DNA from: Legionella_C sp963803545
GTDB taxonomy: Bacteria > Pseudomonadota > Gammaproteobacteria > Legionellales > Legionellaceae
Assembly (NCBI GenBank): GCA_963803545.1
Contig: CAWDMX010000001.1
Coordinates: 186,001-250,000 of the forward strand
Length of the DNA: 64,000 bases
Direction: 5' to 3'
Shown: piece by piece, positions 34,487 to 44,326 of the stretch
How positions within the stretch are numbered: the stretch's first letter is position 1
How the letters are laid out: every line of letters begins with the position of its first letter
The notes under the pieces: model-generated
Told to the model about the DNA's origin: nothing
Database searches by the model: none
What the model saw: only the letters and a program-made list of their open reading frames with translations
Position numbers and translations under genes: made by a program

Positions 34487-35929
34487 TTAGTTTGCAAAAG
34501 CACTGATACATGCATTAAGCAATACGCTTGGAAATAGGCCGAAATACAATAAACTTAAACTGTTTCCGGAAAAAAGAATGAGCTGCGGAACTGGTAGTTT
34601 TATTGGGGTGCAGTCCACTGGCTCATCAAAGTACATAATTTTAATCATTCGAATATAGTAAAAAGCACCAACTACTGCAAACAACAATCCAGTTGTCGCC
34701 ACCCAGGTCATGTGCACATCGACTAAAGATTTAAGCACCATAAATTTAGTAAAAAACCCGACTGTTGGTGGAACGCCTGTCATGGAAAATAATACGATAA
34801 GCATCATAAAAGCAAGCCATGAATGGCGCTTGTTCAAACCTTTTAAATCGTCAATATCATTAATTTCAATCCCAGAGCGTGAGAGCAGAGTAATAAGCCC
34901 GAACGCAGCGGCGGTCATTAGCGCATAAACCAATATGTAATAGACTGAGGCCGAAAAGCCAGCGTGGGTCGCTGCCAAGACACCAAATAATGCGTAACCA
35001 ATATGCGCAATTGCTGAATAAGCAAATAAGCGTTTGATATTGGTTTGGGCAACAGCAAGCAGATTGCCAAAACCCGCAGATAATAACGCCATCACGACAA
35101 TAATTTGTTGCCATTGCGCTACAACGTCCATCAACCCTATGGAGAGAATACGGATAAGCATTGCCATTGCCGCTATTTTAGGGGCGGTACTAAGCAGTAA
35201 GGTTACACTTGTAGGAGCTCCTTGGTAAACATCCGGCGCCCACATATGGTAAGGAACCGCTGCAAGTTTGAAACCAACCCCTGCAAGAATAAAGACTACA
35301 GCAAAGGTAAGTAGAGTATTGTGTTGCTGCCAATTAATTGATATGACATTGGCTATTTCCAGTAGGTCGAGCTTTCCTGTGGAACCGTAAAGCAATGAGA
35401 ATCCATATAAAATCATTCCGGATGCAATAGCTCCCATTACAAAATATTTCATAGCCGCTTCAGCTGCATCGCTGTTGGTTCGACGAATAGCAGTCATCGC
35501 ATAAAGCGGTAAAGACAGCAGCTCTATACCTAGATAAATCGTTAATAGCGAATGCGCTGAAACTAAAACCAACATCCCTAAGGTGGAGAATAAACCGAGT
35601 ACGTAATAGTCTCCAGCCGGCATCTGCCGTTCTTCAACATAATCATGCGAGTAAATAAAACACATAAAAACTGTAATGCAAATAAACAGGTTCATTAATT
35701 GCGCTAAATCATCGCTTATGAATAAGCCCCCCAGGGTTAATACTTTAAAGTTACCCAGTTGAAATGCCGATGCCGCAGCGGCAAAAACAAGGCCGATCAA
35801 ACTAATGATAAGTGAAATATTTGGTGAATATTTCTTTATGAACAAATCAGCGAGCAATGCTGTGCAGGCCGTAAGCAATAAAATAGCTTCTGGGGCGATA
35901 ACATGAATATTATTTAATAACGACATCAT
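34487..35929 (-). CDS. nuoN: NADH-quinone oxidoreductase subunit N
   Basis: An antiporter-like proton-pumping membrane subunit of complex I. The 480-residue protein has about 14 transmembrane helices, with conserved charged residues in LGIELLSLPLYAM and KLAAVPYHMWAPDVYQGAPT. It is the last gene of the nuo operon, 70 nt before the initiator tRNA. Confidence 0.96.
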   Translation of the reverse strand: MMSLLNNIHVIAPEAILLLTACTALLADLFIKKYSPNISLIISLIGLVFAAAASAFQLGNFKVLTLGGLFISDDLAQLMNLFICITVFMCFIYSHDYVEERQMPAGDYYVLGLFSTLGMLVLVSAHSLLTIYLGIELLSLPLYAMTAIRRTNSDAAEAAMKYFVMGAIASGMILYGFSLLYGSTGKLDLLEIANVISINWQQHNTLLTFAVVFILAGVGFKLAAVPYHMWAPDVYQGAPTSVTLLLSTAPKIAAMAMLIRILSIGLMDVVAQWQQIIVVMALLSAGFGNLLAVAQTNIKRLFAYSAIAHIGYALFGVLAATHAGFSASVYYILVYALMTAAAFGLITLLSRSGIEINDIDDLKGLNKRHSWLAFMMLIVLFSMTGVPPTVGFFTKFMVLKSLVDVHMTWVATTGLLFAVVGAFYYIRMIKIMYFDEPVDCTPIKLPVPQLILFSGNSLSLLYFGLFPSVLLNACISAFAN

Positions 35930-35946
35930 AGTATGTTTACCCTAAA

Positions 35947-37452
35947 TTATAATTTTGTAGTATCGGTTTGTGCCAAAGTATGGCTGACCGTTTGATGAAT
36001 GTAATTAAGCACCGGTTTTGGATAAATACCCATTCCAAGAACCATCATGGCCAAAAGTATATAGGCGGCTAGTTCGTGTTTATTTAAATCGGTAAGTTGC
36101 GCTACTTTTTTATTGGCTACTTTGCCAAAAATCACCCTCTTGTACATCCATAAGGTATAAGCCGCACCTATAACTAGAGTGGATGCAGCCCAAAAAGCTA
36201 TCCAAAAGTTCGTTTTAACACTCGCTAAAATAATCATAAATTCACCAACGAATCCTGATGTCCCTGGCAAACCAGCATTAGCCATAGCAAACAGCATAAA
36301 AAACGATGCGAAAATTGGCATTGTATTAACCACGCCCCCAAAATCCTGAAGTTGGCGTGTGTGCATTCGGTCGTAAATAAAACCTACCCCTGCAAACATG
36401 GCACTTGAGACAAAGGCATGCGAAATCATAATGATAATAGCGCCTTCTAACAAAAGACCGCTATTAGCAATGCTTGCTTGATTAGCAAGCGTAAAAATTG
36501 CGAAACATCCTAGGGTGACAAAGCCCATATGAGATATAGAAGAATAGGCGATAAGTCGCTTCATGTCTTGCTGCACAATTGCAATTAGTCCAACGTATAC
36601 TACGGCCACTAGTGAAAGCCCTATCATCAATGGTGCGAAATAACGGCAGGCATCAGGGACTATCGGTAAAGCGAAGCGAATAAATCCATAGGCACCCAGC
36701 TTTAGTAATATTGCCGCTAGGACAATTGAGCCTCCCGCCGGGGCTTCCGTATGCGCATCGGGCAACCAGGTATGCACCGGAAACATCGGGATTTTAATTG
36801 CAAACCCTAGGAAAAAGGCAATGAAAATTAGGGTTTGGGCGTGCATTCCTAATTTAACCGCATACAGAGTCTCAATAGTAAACGAACCTAGTAAAAAGCC
36901 AAGATACAAGAACGATACCAGCATCAAAACAGAGCCTAAAAACGTGTACAGGAAAAATTTAATAGCTGCGTATACGCGATTTTCTGAACCCCAAATACCA
37001 ATAATTAAATACATTGGTATTAGCGTCGCTTCCCAAAATATATAAAAAACAATGGCGTCGGTTGCGGCAAATACACCAACTAAAAGACCTTGCATAATGA
37101 GAAATAGTGAAAAATATTGGCCAACTTTCTTTGTGATGCTATTCCAAGTCGCTAAAATAACAATGAGGTTTGTAAAAACACTTAAAGCAATTAAGACTAT
37201 AGATAAGCCGTCTACACCAAGATTGTAGTTAATGCCAACACTGGGCATCCAACTAAACTCTTCTGCAAACTGCATGCTATTAACCGTCGGGTCAAACTGG
37301 GTCAATAGAGGAATACACAATCCTAATGTTAGTAAAACTATAAACAATGTTAAATATCGCGAGATGTTGGGGTTTTCATCATCTCCGGTAAGAAATACAA
37401 AAACACCCCCAACTATGGGCAACCAAATTAATAAATTAAGCAAATGATGCAT
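35947..37452 (-). CDS. nuoM: NADH-quinone oxidoreductase subunit M
   Basis: An antiporter-like membrane subunit of complex I with 501 residues. The conserved glutamate is in FWEATLIPMYLIIG, and the lysine/histidine segment is KIPMFPVHTWLPDAHTEAP. There are about 14 transmembrane helices. It lies between nuoL and nuoN. Confidence 0.97.
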   Translation of the reverse strand: MHHLLNLLIWLPIVGGVFVFLTGDDENPNISRYLTLFIVLLTLGLCIPLLTQFDPTVNSMQFAEEFSWMPSVGINYNLGVDGLSIVLIALSVFTNLIVILATWNSITKKVGQYFSLFLIMQGLLVGVFAATDAIVFYIFWEATLIPMYLIIGIWGSENRVYAAIKFFLYTFLGSVLMLVSFLYLGFLLGSFTIETLYAVKLGMHAQTLIFIAFFLGFAIKIPMFPVHTWLPDAHTEAPAGGSIVLAAILLKLGAYGFIRFALPIVPDACRYFAPLMIGLSLVAVVYVGLIAIVQQDMKRLIAYSSISHMGFVTLGCFAIFTLANQASIANSGLLLEGAIIIMISHAFVSSAMFAGVGFIYDRMHTRQLQDFGGVVNTMPIFASFFMLFAMANAGLPGTSGFVGEFMIILASVKTNFWIAFWAASTLVIGAAYTLWMYKRVIFGKVANKKVAQLTDLNKHELAAYILLAMMVLGMGIYPKPVLNYIHQTVSHTLAQTDTTKL

Positions 37453-37467
37453 ACCTTCATCCTAACT

Positions 37468-39441
37468 TTAGCCGAGTAACAGCCAACACAAAAAACCAAA
37501 AAGACCAAAAATCATAACCGTTGCGTATTGGTATAAATAACCACTCTGTAGCAATCGCGCTTTACTCGCAAACCACTTCACCGATTTAGCTGTGCCATTC
37601 ACCATAAATCCGTCAACAATTCGCCTGTCGACAGCTTGGTAAAAAAAAGAACCTAAACCTTTAGTTGCCGGGATTATCACTTTGTCATTTAACCAATCAA
37701 ACCCATATTTGTTTAGCAGAATTTTGTATACCCAAGAAAATGTGCGTGCTAAATAAGCTGGGAGTGTTGGCAGCGCACAGTAACAAAGCCAGGCGATAAA
37801 TACACCCGCTAGTGTTAACCAGAAAGTGGGAGTCCAAGGCGCATGCACAGCGGTCATTATTGGGGAGACTACTTCTTCTCCCAGCTGCAAGAGAACATTA
37901 TTTTCAGGCAGTATAAACAACGAGGATGCGAGCAACGTAGGCTTATCAAATAACATGGGCATATATAAAATAAAGCCAAGTATGGTAGATGGAACTGCCA
38001 AAATGACCAACGGAAGCCATACAACCCAGGGAGATTCTTTAACATGATCCCAAGTATACTTATCCATTCGAGGTTTTCCGTGGAAAGTCATAAATAATGA
38101 ACGGAAACTATAAATTGCTGTAATCATCGCCCCAGCCGTTACACAAAAATACGCGTAGCTGCTTCCGGGCAATGCTGAAAGTTTAGCCGCCTCAATAATA
38201 GTATCTTTTGAATAGAAACCTGCAAAAGGCGGTATAGCGCATAGCGCCAAAGTGCCAATTATGAAAGTTGCGTAGGTAATGGGCATTTTATTCCACAGCC
38301 CCCCCATTTTACGCATATCTTGTTCATGATGCATGCCAATAATTACCGAGCCTGCCCCTAAAAAGAGTAAGGCTTTAAAGCACGCATGAGTTAATAAATG
38401 AAACATTCCCGCACTGTAAGCCGATGCGCCCATTGCAACCATCATATAGCCCAGCTGCGAGAGTGTAGAATAGGCCACGACCCTTTTAATATCATTCATA
38501 ACCAAGGCCAAAATTCCTGTGAACAAGGCCCCGGTAGCACCGATTACAATTATAAAATTTAGCGCTGTTGGGGAATATTCAAAAAAGGGTGACATTCTTG
38601 CAACCATAAACACACCAGCCGTGACCATTGTCGCCGCATGAATTAAAGCGGAAATAGGCGTAGGACCCTCCATTGACTCAGGAAGCCAAACATGTAAGGG
38701 AACCTGGGCTGACTTAGCCATTGCCCCGATAAAAAGCAATACGCAGGTAACCGTGACAACCGACCAATTATGACCGCTAAAAATTTGGATTGTTTCATTA
38801 GCTAAAACCGCAGCGCTTTTAAAAACTGGCGCGTAATCTAAAGTTCCGGTGTAAGCTAAAATAAACCCAATGCCCAAAATAAACCCGAAGTCTCCTACAC
38901 GGTTCACTAAAAATGCTTTCAAATTACCTTCTATTGCCGAGTCTTTTTGATACCAAAATCCAATTAGTAGGTACGAGACCAATCCTACGCCTTCCCATCC
39001 AAAAAATAATTGCAAGAAATTATTTGCAGAAACCAACATCAGCATCATAAAAGTAAACAACGAAATATAACTAAAAAACCGTTGGTAGCCTTCGTCATCG
39101 TGCATATAACCAATGCTGTAAATATGTACTAACAATGATACGAAGGTTACAATAACCAGCATCACAACAGACAGAGGGTCAATTAGAAGACCAATATGAA
39201 ACGCATAAGGAAAATACAATCCCCCACTTGCCCAAGTATACAAATTGACATTTAAGGGCGCAACGGTGCCGGATATTATAGTAGTTGCAACTATTACAGA
39301 AAGGATAAAAGAAACACCGACCAAAGAAATTGTTATTGAATGCGCCCCCACCTTACCAATTTGATTACGAAATAAACCCGCAAGGATAGAGCCTAAAAGC
39401 GGTGCTGCTATTAGAATAAGACACAATTGTTGAATACTCAC
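37468..39441 (-). CDS. nuoL: NADH-quinone oxidoreductase subunit L
   Basis: The distal proton-pumping subunit of complex I, 657 residues, with the long C-terminal lateral helix. The motif FFGWEGVGLVSYLLIGFW carries the conserved glutamate, and AKSAQVPLHVWLPESMEGPTP is the matching half-channel. It starts with GTG, supported by AAGAGGT 8 nt upstream. Confidence 0.97.
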   Translation of the reverse strand: MSIQQLCLILIAAPLLGSILAGLFRNQIGKVGAHSITISLVGVSFILSVIVATTIISGTVAPLNVNLYTWASGGLYFPYAFHIGLLIDPLSVVMLVIVTFVSLLVHIYSIGYMHDDEGYQRFFSYISLFTFMMLMLVSANNFLQLFFGWEGVGLVSYLLIGFWYQKDSAIEGNLKAFLVNRVGDFGFILGIGFILAYTGTLDYAPVFKSAAVLANETIQIFSGHNWSVVTVTCVLLFIGAMAKSAQVPLHVWLPESMEGPTPISALIHAATMVTAGVFMVARMSPFFEYSPTALNFIIVIGATGALFTGILALVMNDIKRVVAYSTLSQLGYMMVAMGASAYSAGMFHLLTHACFKALLFLGAGSVIIGMHHEQDMRKMGGLWNKMPITYATFIIGTLALCAIPPFAGFYSKDTIIEAAKLSALPGSSYAYFCVTAGAMITAIYSFRSLFMTFHGKPRMDKYTWDHVKESPWVVWLPLVILAVPSTILGFILYMPMLFDKPTLLASSLFILPENNVLLQLGEEVVSPIMTAVHAPWTPTFWLTLAGVFIAWLCYCALPTLPAYLARTFSWVYKILLNKYGFDWLNDKVIIPATKGLGSFFYQAVDRRIVDGFMVNGTAKSVKWFASKARLLQSGYLYQYATVMIFGLFGFLCWLLLG

Positions 39442-39445
39442 GTGA

Positions 39446-39751
39446 TTAACCTCTTAAATGATTCATTTTATCGACATCGATATTGCCTCTGTTTCGATAC
39501 AGCAACATCACGATAGCTAAACCAATAGCCGCTTCTGCGGCCGCAACTGTTAAAATAAAAAACACAAATATTTGTCCATCTATACCATTATAATAATGGG
39601 AGAACGCAATAAAATTAGTATTTACAGCTAACAACATCAATTCCACACAAACAAGTAACAAGATTACATTGCGACGATTTAGTATTATACCTACTAAACT
39701 TAGGCCAAAAAGTATGGCCGCTAATATAAGATAATTATTAAGTGGGATCAT
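39446..39751 (-). CDS. nuoK: NADH-quinone oxidoreductase subunit K
   Basis: A 101-residue, three-helix membrane subunit of complex I with conserved glutamates in VCVELMLLAVN and AAAEAAIGLAI. It ends 5 nt before nuoL. Confidence 0.97.
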   Translation of the reverse strand: MIPLNNYLILAAILFGLSLVGIILNRRNVILLLVCVELMLLAVNTNFIAFSHYYNGIDGQIFVFFILTVAAAEAAIGLAIVMLLYRNRGNIDVDKMNHLRG

Positions 39752-39765
39752 TGTTTTTCCTAAAA

Positions 39766-40392
39766 TTACTTTTCAGATTTCATATTTATTAACGTTACCC
39801 GATCACGAGGGCTCGTCATTATTTGCTTGGTAATATTCTGGCGTTTAGTACGAATATTGGTTCTATGCGCCAGGGTAATTGCGGATATTATTGCTATTAA
39901 TAACAAGACTGCAGCAAGCTCAACAGCAAACACGTAATTTGTGTATAAAGCTAGCCCTATCTCTTGCGTATTAGAGGTTGGCGTAGTTGTTATGACATCG
40001 ATTGCTGCTGTTTGTAGGGGTGTTGGTTGTCTGTTTTCCGTGCTCCAACCTTCCGGCACCGCAACGAGTAACAGTCCAACAAGTAACGCAACTAAAATCA
40101 ATCCAAACGGTAAGTAGCGCATAAAATATTTGCGGTTGGATTCTATATCAATATCAAGCATCATCACGACAAACAAAAATAAAGTCATTACCGCACCAAC
40201 ATATACCAGTACGAGGATAAGCGCTAAAAATTCCGCTTGTGCCAATAACCAGAGTACTGCTGATGCAAAAAACGTTAGTACCAAAAAAAGCACACAGCGA
40301 ACCGGGTTGTTCTGACTAATGACCATCAAAGCAGAAAAAACAGCCAATCCTGCAAAAAAGTAAAAAAGTATAGGTACTAAAAGCTCATGCAT
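39766..40392 (-). CDS. nuoJ: NADH-quinone oxidoreductase subunit J
   Basis: A membrane subunit of complex I with five helices, 208 residues. The conserved helix-3 region reads LALILVLVYVGAVMTLFLFVV. The C-terminal tail after the last helix is hydrophilic. It lies between nuoI and nuoK. Confidence 0.96.
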   Translation of the reverse strand: MHELLVPILFYFFAGLAVFSALMVISQNNPVRCVLFLVLTFFASAVLWLLAQAEFLALILVLVYVGAVMTLFLFVVMMLDIDIESNRKYFMRYLPFGLILVALLVGLLLVAVPEGWSTENRQPTPLQTAAIDVITTTPTSNTQEIGLALYTNYVFAVELAAVLLLIAIISAITLAHRTNIRTKRQNITKQIMTSPRDRVTLINMKSEK

Positions 40393-40403
40393 TTACAACC
40401 CCA

Positions 40404-40904
40404 TTATCTAAATTTTTCATCTGCAGCACGATCTGCAGCCAATCTAGGTTCCATCAAATCCCCTAGCTCTAATAACTTTTTCTTTGTCATGATGTTTTCA
40501 CCCCGATTTTCAATGTGATAATGCCGTTCGGGTGTGCTCACGATAGCATCAACCGGACAGGCTTCTTCGCATAAGCCGCAGTTGATGCATTTAAAAATAT
40601 CGATGTCGTATCGGGTTGTTCGTCTTGAGCCATCCGCGCGCTCTTCTGCATCAATTGTTATTGCTAAAGCTGGACATACTGCTTCGCATAATTTGCAAGC
40701 AATACAGCGCTCCTCTCCATTCTGGTAACGGCGCAGCGCTAACAAGCCTCGAAATCGTGGAGATACTGGTGTTTTCTCTTCTGGGAATTGCACTGTGGTT
40801 TTAGGTTTGAAGAAGTATTTACCGGTTAATCTAAGGCCTGACAACAGCTCCAAAAGCAAAAAACTTCGTAGATAGTGTCTAATGTAGAGGTATATTTTTT
40901 TCAT
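40404..40904 (-). CDS. nuoI: NADH-quinone oxidoreductase subunit I
   Basis: The two-[4Fe-4S] ferredoxin-like subunit (clusters N6a/N6b) in the peripheral arm of complex I. The two motifs are CIACKLCEAVCP and CINCGLCEEACP. It has 166 residues from the ATG at 40904; a TTG one codon upstream is also open. Confidence 0.97.
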   Translation of the reverse strand: MKKIYLYIRHYLRSFLLLELLSGLRLTGKYFFKPKTTVQFPEEKTPVSPRFRGLLALRRYQNGEERCIACKLCEAVCPALAITIDAEERADGSRRTTRYDIDIFKCINCGLCEEACPVDAIVSTPERHYHIENRGENIMTKKKLLELGDLMEPRLAADRAADEKFR

Positions 40905-40919
40905 CAACGTACTCAGTAT

Positions 40920-41945
40920 CTAGTTAAACCAGGGCTTGACGTGAGCCACTACCATTAGAGCAGTGACTACTACCCATACAATAGTAACTGGAATCAACAC
41001 TTTCCAACCTAAACGCATTAATTGATCGTAACGATAGCGTGGAAAAGTAGCGCGAACCCATAAATAAACAAACAGGAAAAAACAAACTTTTAGGGCAAAC
41101 CATGCAAAGCCTGGCACCATGAAAAAGATGCTGTTTAGTAGCGGAAGCCCTTCAAAAGGAGAGAGCCAACCGCCTAAAAAAAGAACCGTAATGAACGTTG
41201 ATATTAAAATCATGCTCGCGTATTCGGATAAAAAGAATAGGGCGAAACCAATACCTGAATATTCCACATGAAATCCGGCAACAATTTCAGACTCGCCTTC
41301 CGCCATATCAAAGGGAGCGCGGTTTGTCTCTGCAATTCCTGCAATCCAAAAAACTAGAAATAATGGAAATAATGGAACAAACCACCAATGTAGAATTCCA
41401 CCGTGCTGGGACAGTACAATACTTGAAAGATTCATACTATTAGCGGCAATTAATACTCCAACCAAAGCGAAACCCATAGCAATTTCATAAGATATCGTTT
41501 GTGCGGCGCTGCGTAATGCTCCAAACATGGCGTATTTAGAATTCGAGGCCCAGCCGGCTATTAAAACACCGTATACCCCGAGTGAGCTTACCGTGAAAAC
41601 ATAGAGTAGACCGGCGTTTATATTGGCTAGAACCACGCGTTCTGAAAAAGGAATAACCGCCCAAGCGACTAAGGCGGGAACTAAGGAAAATAGCGGCGCC
41701 ACAATAAATAAAAATTTATTTGACTTGGTGGGAATAATAATCTCTTTGTGAATGAGTTTTATCAAGTCAGCAATAGGTTGCAACAGACCCCAAACCCCAA
41801 CTCTATTTGGGCCAATGCGTGTTTGAATATAGCCAATCACTTTTCTTTCAGCAAAAGTTAGATAGGCCACGGCCAGTAATAACGGCACCACAATGACTAA
41901 AATTTTGATTACTATCCACAGTAAAACTGCAATATCTTGGAGCAT
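40920..41945 (-). CDS. nuoH: NADH-quinone oxidoreductase subunit H
   Basis: The 341-residue membrane subunit that forms part of the quinone-binding chamber. The conserved RIGPNRVGVWGLLQPIAD and ETNRAPFDMAEGESE are present, with eight hydrophobic segments. It lies between nuoG and nuoI. Confidence 0.97.
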   Translation of the reverse strand: MLQDIAVLLWIVIKILVIVVPLLLAVAYLTFAERKVIGYIQTRIGPNRVGVWGLLQPIADLIKLIHKEIIIPTKSNKFLFIVAPLFSLVPALVAWAVIPFSERVVLANINAGLLYVFTVSSLGVYGVLIAGWASNSKYAMFGALRSAAQTISYEIAMGFALVGVLIAANSMNLSSIVLSQHGGILHWWFVPLFPLFLVFWIAGIAETNRAPFDMAEGESEIVAGFHVEYSGIGFALFFLSEYASMILISTFITVLFLGGWLSPFEGLPLLNSIFFMVPGFAWFALKVCFFLFVYLWVRATFPRYRYDQLMRLGWKVLIPVTIVWVVVTALMVVAHVKPWFN

Positions 41946-41957
41946 TTGTCTACCTAA

Positions 41958-44309
41958 TTAGCGCTTTATAGTGATTGCAGCAAAAGCATAGCCTAAATCT
42001 ACCGTTTCTGGTAGTGCATTTGCTACCCATATTACATCGAGTGCTACCCGCTCATCACGTTTCAGGGGCAATGTTATCTCAATCTCACCTTGAGAAATAG
42101 TAGCAACCTCATCTAATTTCAATCGTTTTGCGGTATCGGGATGGATTTTTACACAAGCAGCTTCTGCAGCAGCATTTTGCTGCAGTGCGCTGGTATTGCG
42201 CACTAAGCTATCCGCACGATACAAAGGCCATTCTCCCACGCGCACCAATTGTTTATTAGCTAAGGGGAGAGAGGCTGGATAATAAGGCTGATAAGCCGAC
42301 TCAATACGTGCATTGTAATGGCTTTTGACTTCTGCTAAGACTTCTTCTGATGAATTGTAGGAAAATCCATCACAGTGTAATAGATTCGCCAGCACTCTAA
42401 TAACTTTCCAACCAGGACGCGCTTCGGCAAAAGGAGCACAGACACCAACAAAAGACTGCCAAGTATTATCAATATTTACAAAGGTACCGGACGTTTCAGC
42501 GTAGGCTGCGATTGGTAAAATAACGTCGGCATAATCATGCATCGCTTCATTATCAAACGGGGACAGCATTACCACAAATTCAGCGGCAAGCATTGACTGC
42601 CGTGCACCGTAGGGATTTGCAAAATCAAAATTAGGCTCTGCATTAAAAAGAACATAAGCTTTGAGATTATTTTTTAAAGCCGACTGAACATCCATTCCTG
42701 GCTCAGCAACAGTTTTACCCGTACTGCAGCGATGAGGCAGCATTCCTGCAATAGCGGCACCATTGCTATTTGCCCCTTGTGTAAATTGAATAACTTTTGC
42801 TTGGCTGTATTCGCAAATTGCCGTAACGAGGCTGCGTAATAATGCCGCATTTGGGTGATTTGCAAACAGAGCTCCGGTTACCAGTACGCTGTTTGGTTGC
42901 TTCATCATTTGCGCAATTTGCAATGCAGCATCATCCGGCTCAAGTCCAATAACAAGCCGTTGCAATGATTCCGGGAATGTGGATGCATCCTGAACAAGGC
43001 TCATTAACACTTTGGCTAAGGTTATTGGTAAATCTTGCGGAGATACAATTGTTTTACCACATAGGCCAAAATGAAAATCGTAGTCAACCGAATTAATGCT
43101 GTATATTGAGGCACCGTTGCGATAAGCATTGCGCATACGAATTCCTGCCAACGGAATTTCCCGATGAATATTACAGCCAATTAGCAAAATGTTTTGCTGA
43201 CTGTCTAAAGCTGAATATTTGAGGGTGTTATTCCCGTGCGTTCTAATTTGGGCTTGATCAACAAAATCCGTTTGTTGCAGCCGGTGATCTACGTTCTGCA
43301 CACCTAGAGCGCGCATTAATTTTTGTAGTAAAAACAACTCTTCTGTTGTGGATGATGGGTTTGCAAACGCCGCGCACTGCTCGGGGCCGTGCTGTTTTAT
43401 GACTTTTGCCAGTCCGTCAGCCGTAAACTTCATAGCAGTCGGCCAGTCTACCGTTTCCCATATACCTTTAACCTTGATTCTTGGCTGGCTTGCCCTCGCT
43501 GGACTTTGCAGCCCTAAATAGCTAAACCGGTCGCGATCGGACGCCCAGGTTTCATTGATTGCTTCGTTTTCTTTAGGAACCACACGCATTAATTGATTAC
43601 GACGTACGTGTAAGTGCAGGTTTGAGCCTAGGCAGTCGTGTGGGGCAACACCGCTAAACTGACTTAATTCCCAAGGACGGGCGGTAAATCGAAAGGGTTT
43701 GGACGTTAAGGCGCCAACTGGGCAGAGATCGATGATATTTCCAGACACCTCGGAGGTCATACTGTGCTCGACAAAGGTGCCAATTTGAACTTTTTCGCCC
43801 CGTCCTGTCGCACCCAACTCGCGCACGCCTGCAACCTCCATTCCAAATCGAACACAACGCGTACAATGTATGCATCGGGTCATTTCTGTTGAAATCAGCG
43901 TACCCAAATTATCATCATTAACCGAACGTTTTTCTTCACCGTATTCCGATTCATCGTAACCAAAGCCCATGGACACATCTTGCAGCTCACACTCTCCGCC
44001 TTGATCACAAATAGGGCAATCCAATGGATGATTAATTAGCAAAAATTCCATCACGGCTTTTTGCGAACGTAAGGCTTCTTCGGATTTGGTATAAACTTTC
44101 ATCCCATCCGTTATTGGTGTTGCGCAAGCTGGAACGGGTTTCCGCCCATTTTCAACTTCAACTAAGCACATGCGACAATTAGCTGCTACGGATAATTTTT
44201 TATGATAACAAAATCGAGGAATATGAATTCCAACGTCATCTGCGACCTCAATAATCATTTTACCATTTTCAACTGCAAATGGTTTTCCATCAATTTCAAT
44301 GTTTGCCAT
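41958..44309 (-). CDS. nuoG: NADH-quinone oxidoreductase subunit G
   Basis: The large iron-sulfur subunit of complex I, 783 residues. It opens with the N-terminal [2Fe-2S] domain (CYHKKLSVAANCRMC), followed by the histidine-ligated cluster and the two-[4Fe-4S] region (CPICDQGGECELQD, CIHCTRCVRFG). The rest is a molybdopterin oxidoreductase-like domain. NuoG length varies between species and this is mid-range to short. Confidence 0.96.
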   Translation of the reverse strand: MANIEIDGKPFAVENGKMIIEVADDVGIHIPRFCYHKKLSVAANCRMCLVEVENGRKPVPACATPITDGMKVYTKSEEALRSQKAVMEFLLINHPLDCPICDQGGECELQDVSMGFGYDESEYGEEKRSVNDDNLGTLISTEMTRCIHCTRCVRFGMEVAGVRELGATGRGEKVQIGTFVEHSMTSEVSGNIIDLCPVGALTSKPFRFTARPWELSQFSGVAPHDCLGSNLHLHVRRNQLMRVVPKENEAINETWASDRDRFSYLGLQSPARASQPRIKVKGIWETVDWPTAMKFTADGLAKVIKQHGPEQCAAFANPSSTTEELFLLQKLMRALGVQNVDHRLQQTDFVDQAQIRTHGNNTLKYSALDSQQNILLIGCNIHREIPLAGIRMRNAYRNGASIYSINSVDYDFHFGLCGKTIVSPQDLPITLAKVLMSLVQDASTFPESLQRLVIGLEPDDAALQIAQMMKQPNSVLVTGALFANHPNAALLRSLVTAICEYSQAKVIQFTQGANSNGAAIAGMLPHRCSTGKTVAEPGMDVQSALKNNLKAYVLFNAEPNFDFANPYGARQSMLAAEFVVMLSPFDNEAMHDYADVILPIAAYAETSGTFVNIDNTWQSFVGVCAPFAEARPGWKVIRVLANLLHCDGFSYNSSEEVLAEVKSHYNARIESAYQPYYPASLPLANKQLVRVGEWPLYRADSLVRNTSALQQNAAAEAACVKIHPDTAKRLKLDEVATISQGEIEITLPLKRDERVALDVIWVANALPETVDLGYAFAAITIKR

Positions 44310-44326
44310 GCTTTAAACCTTCCGAA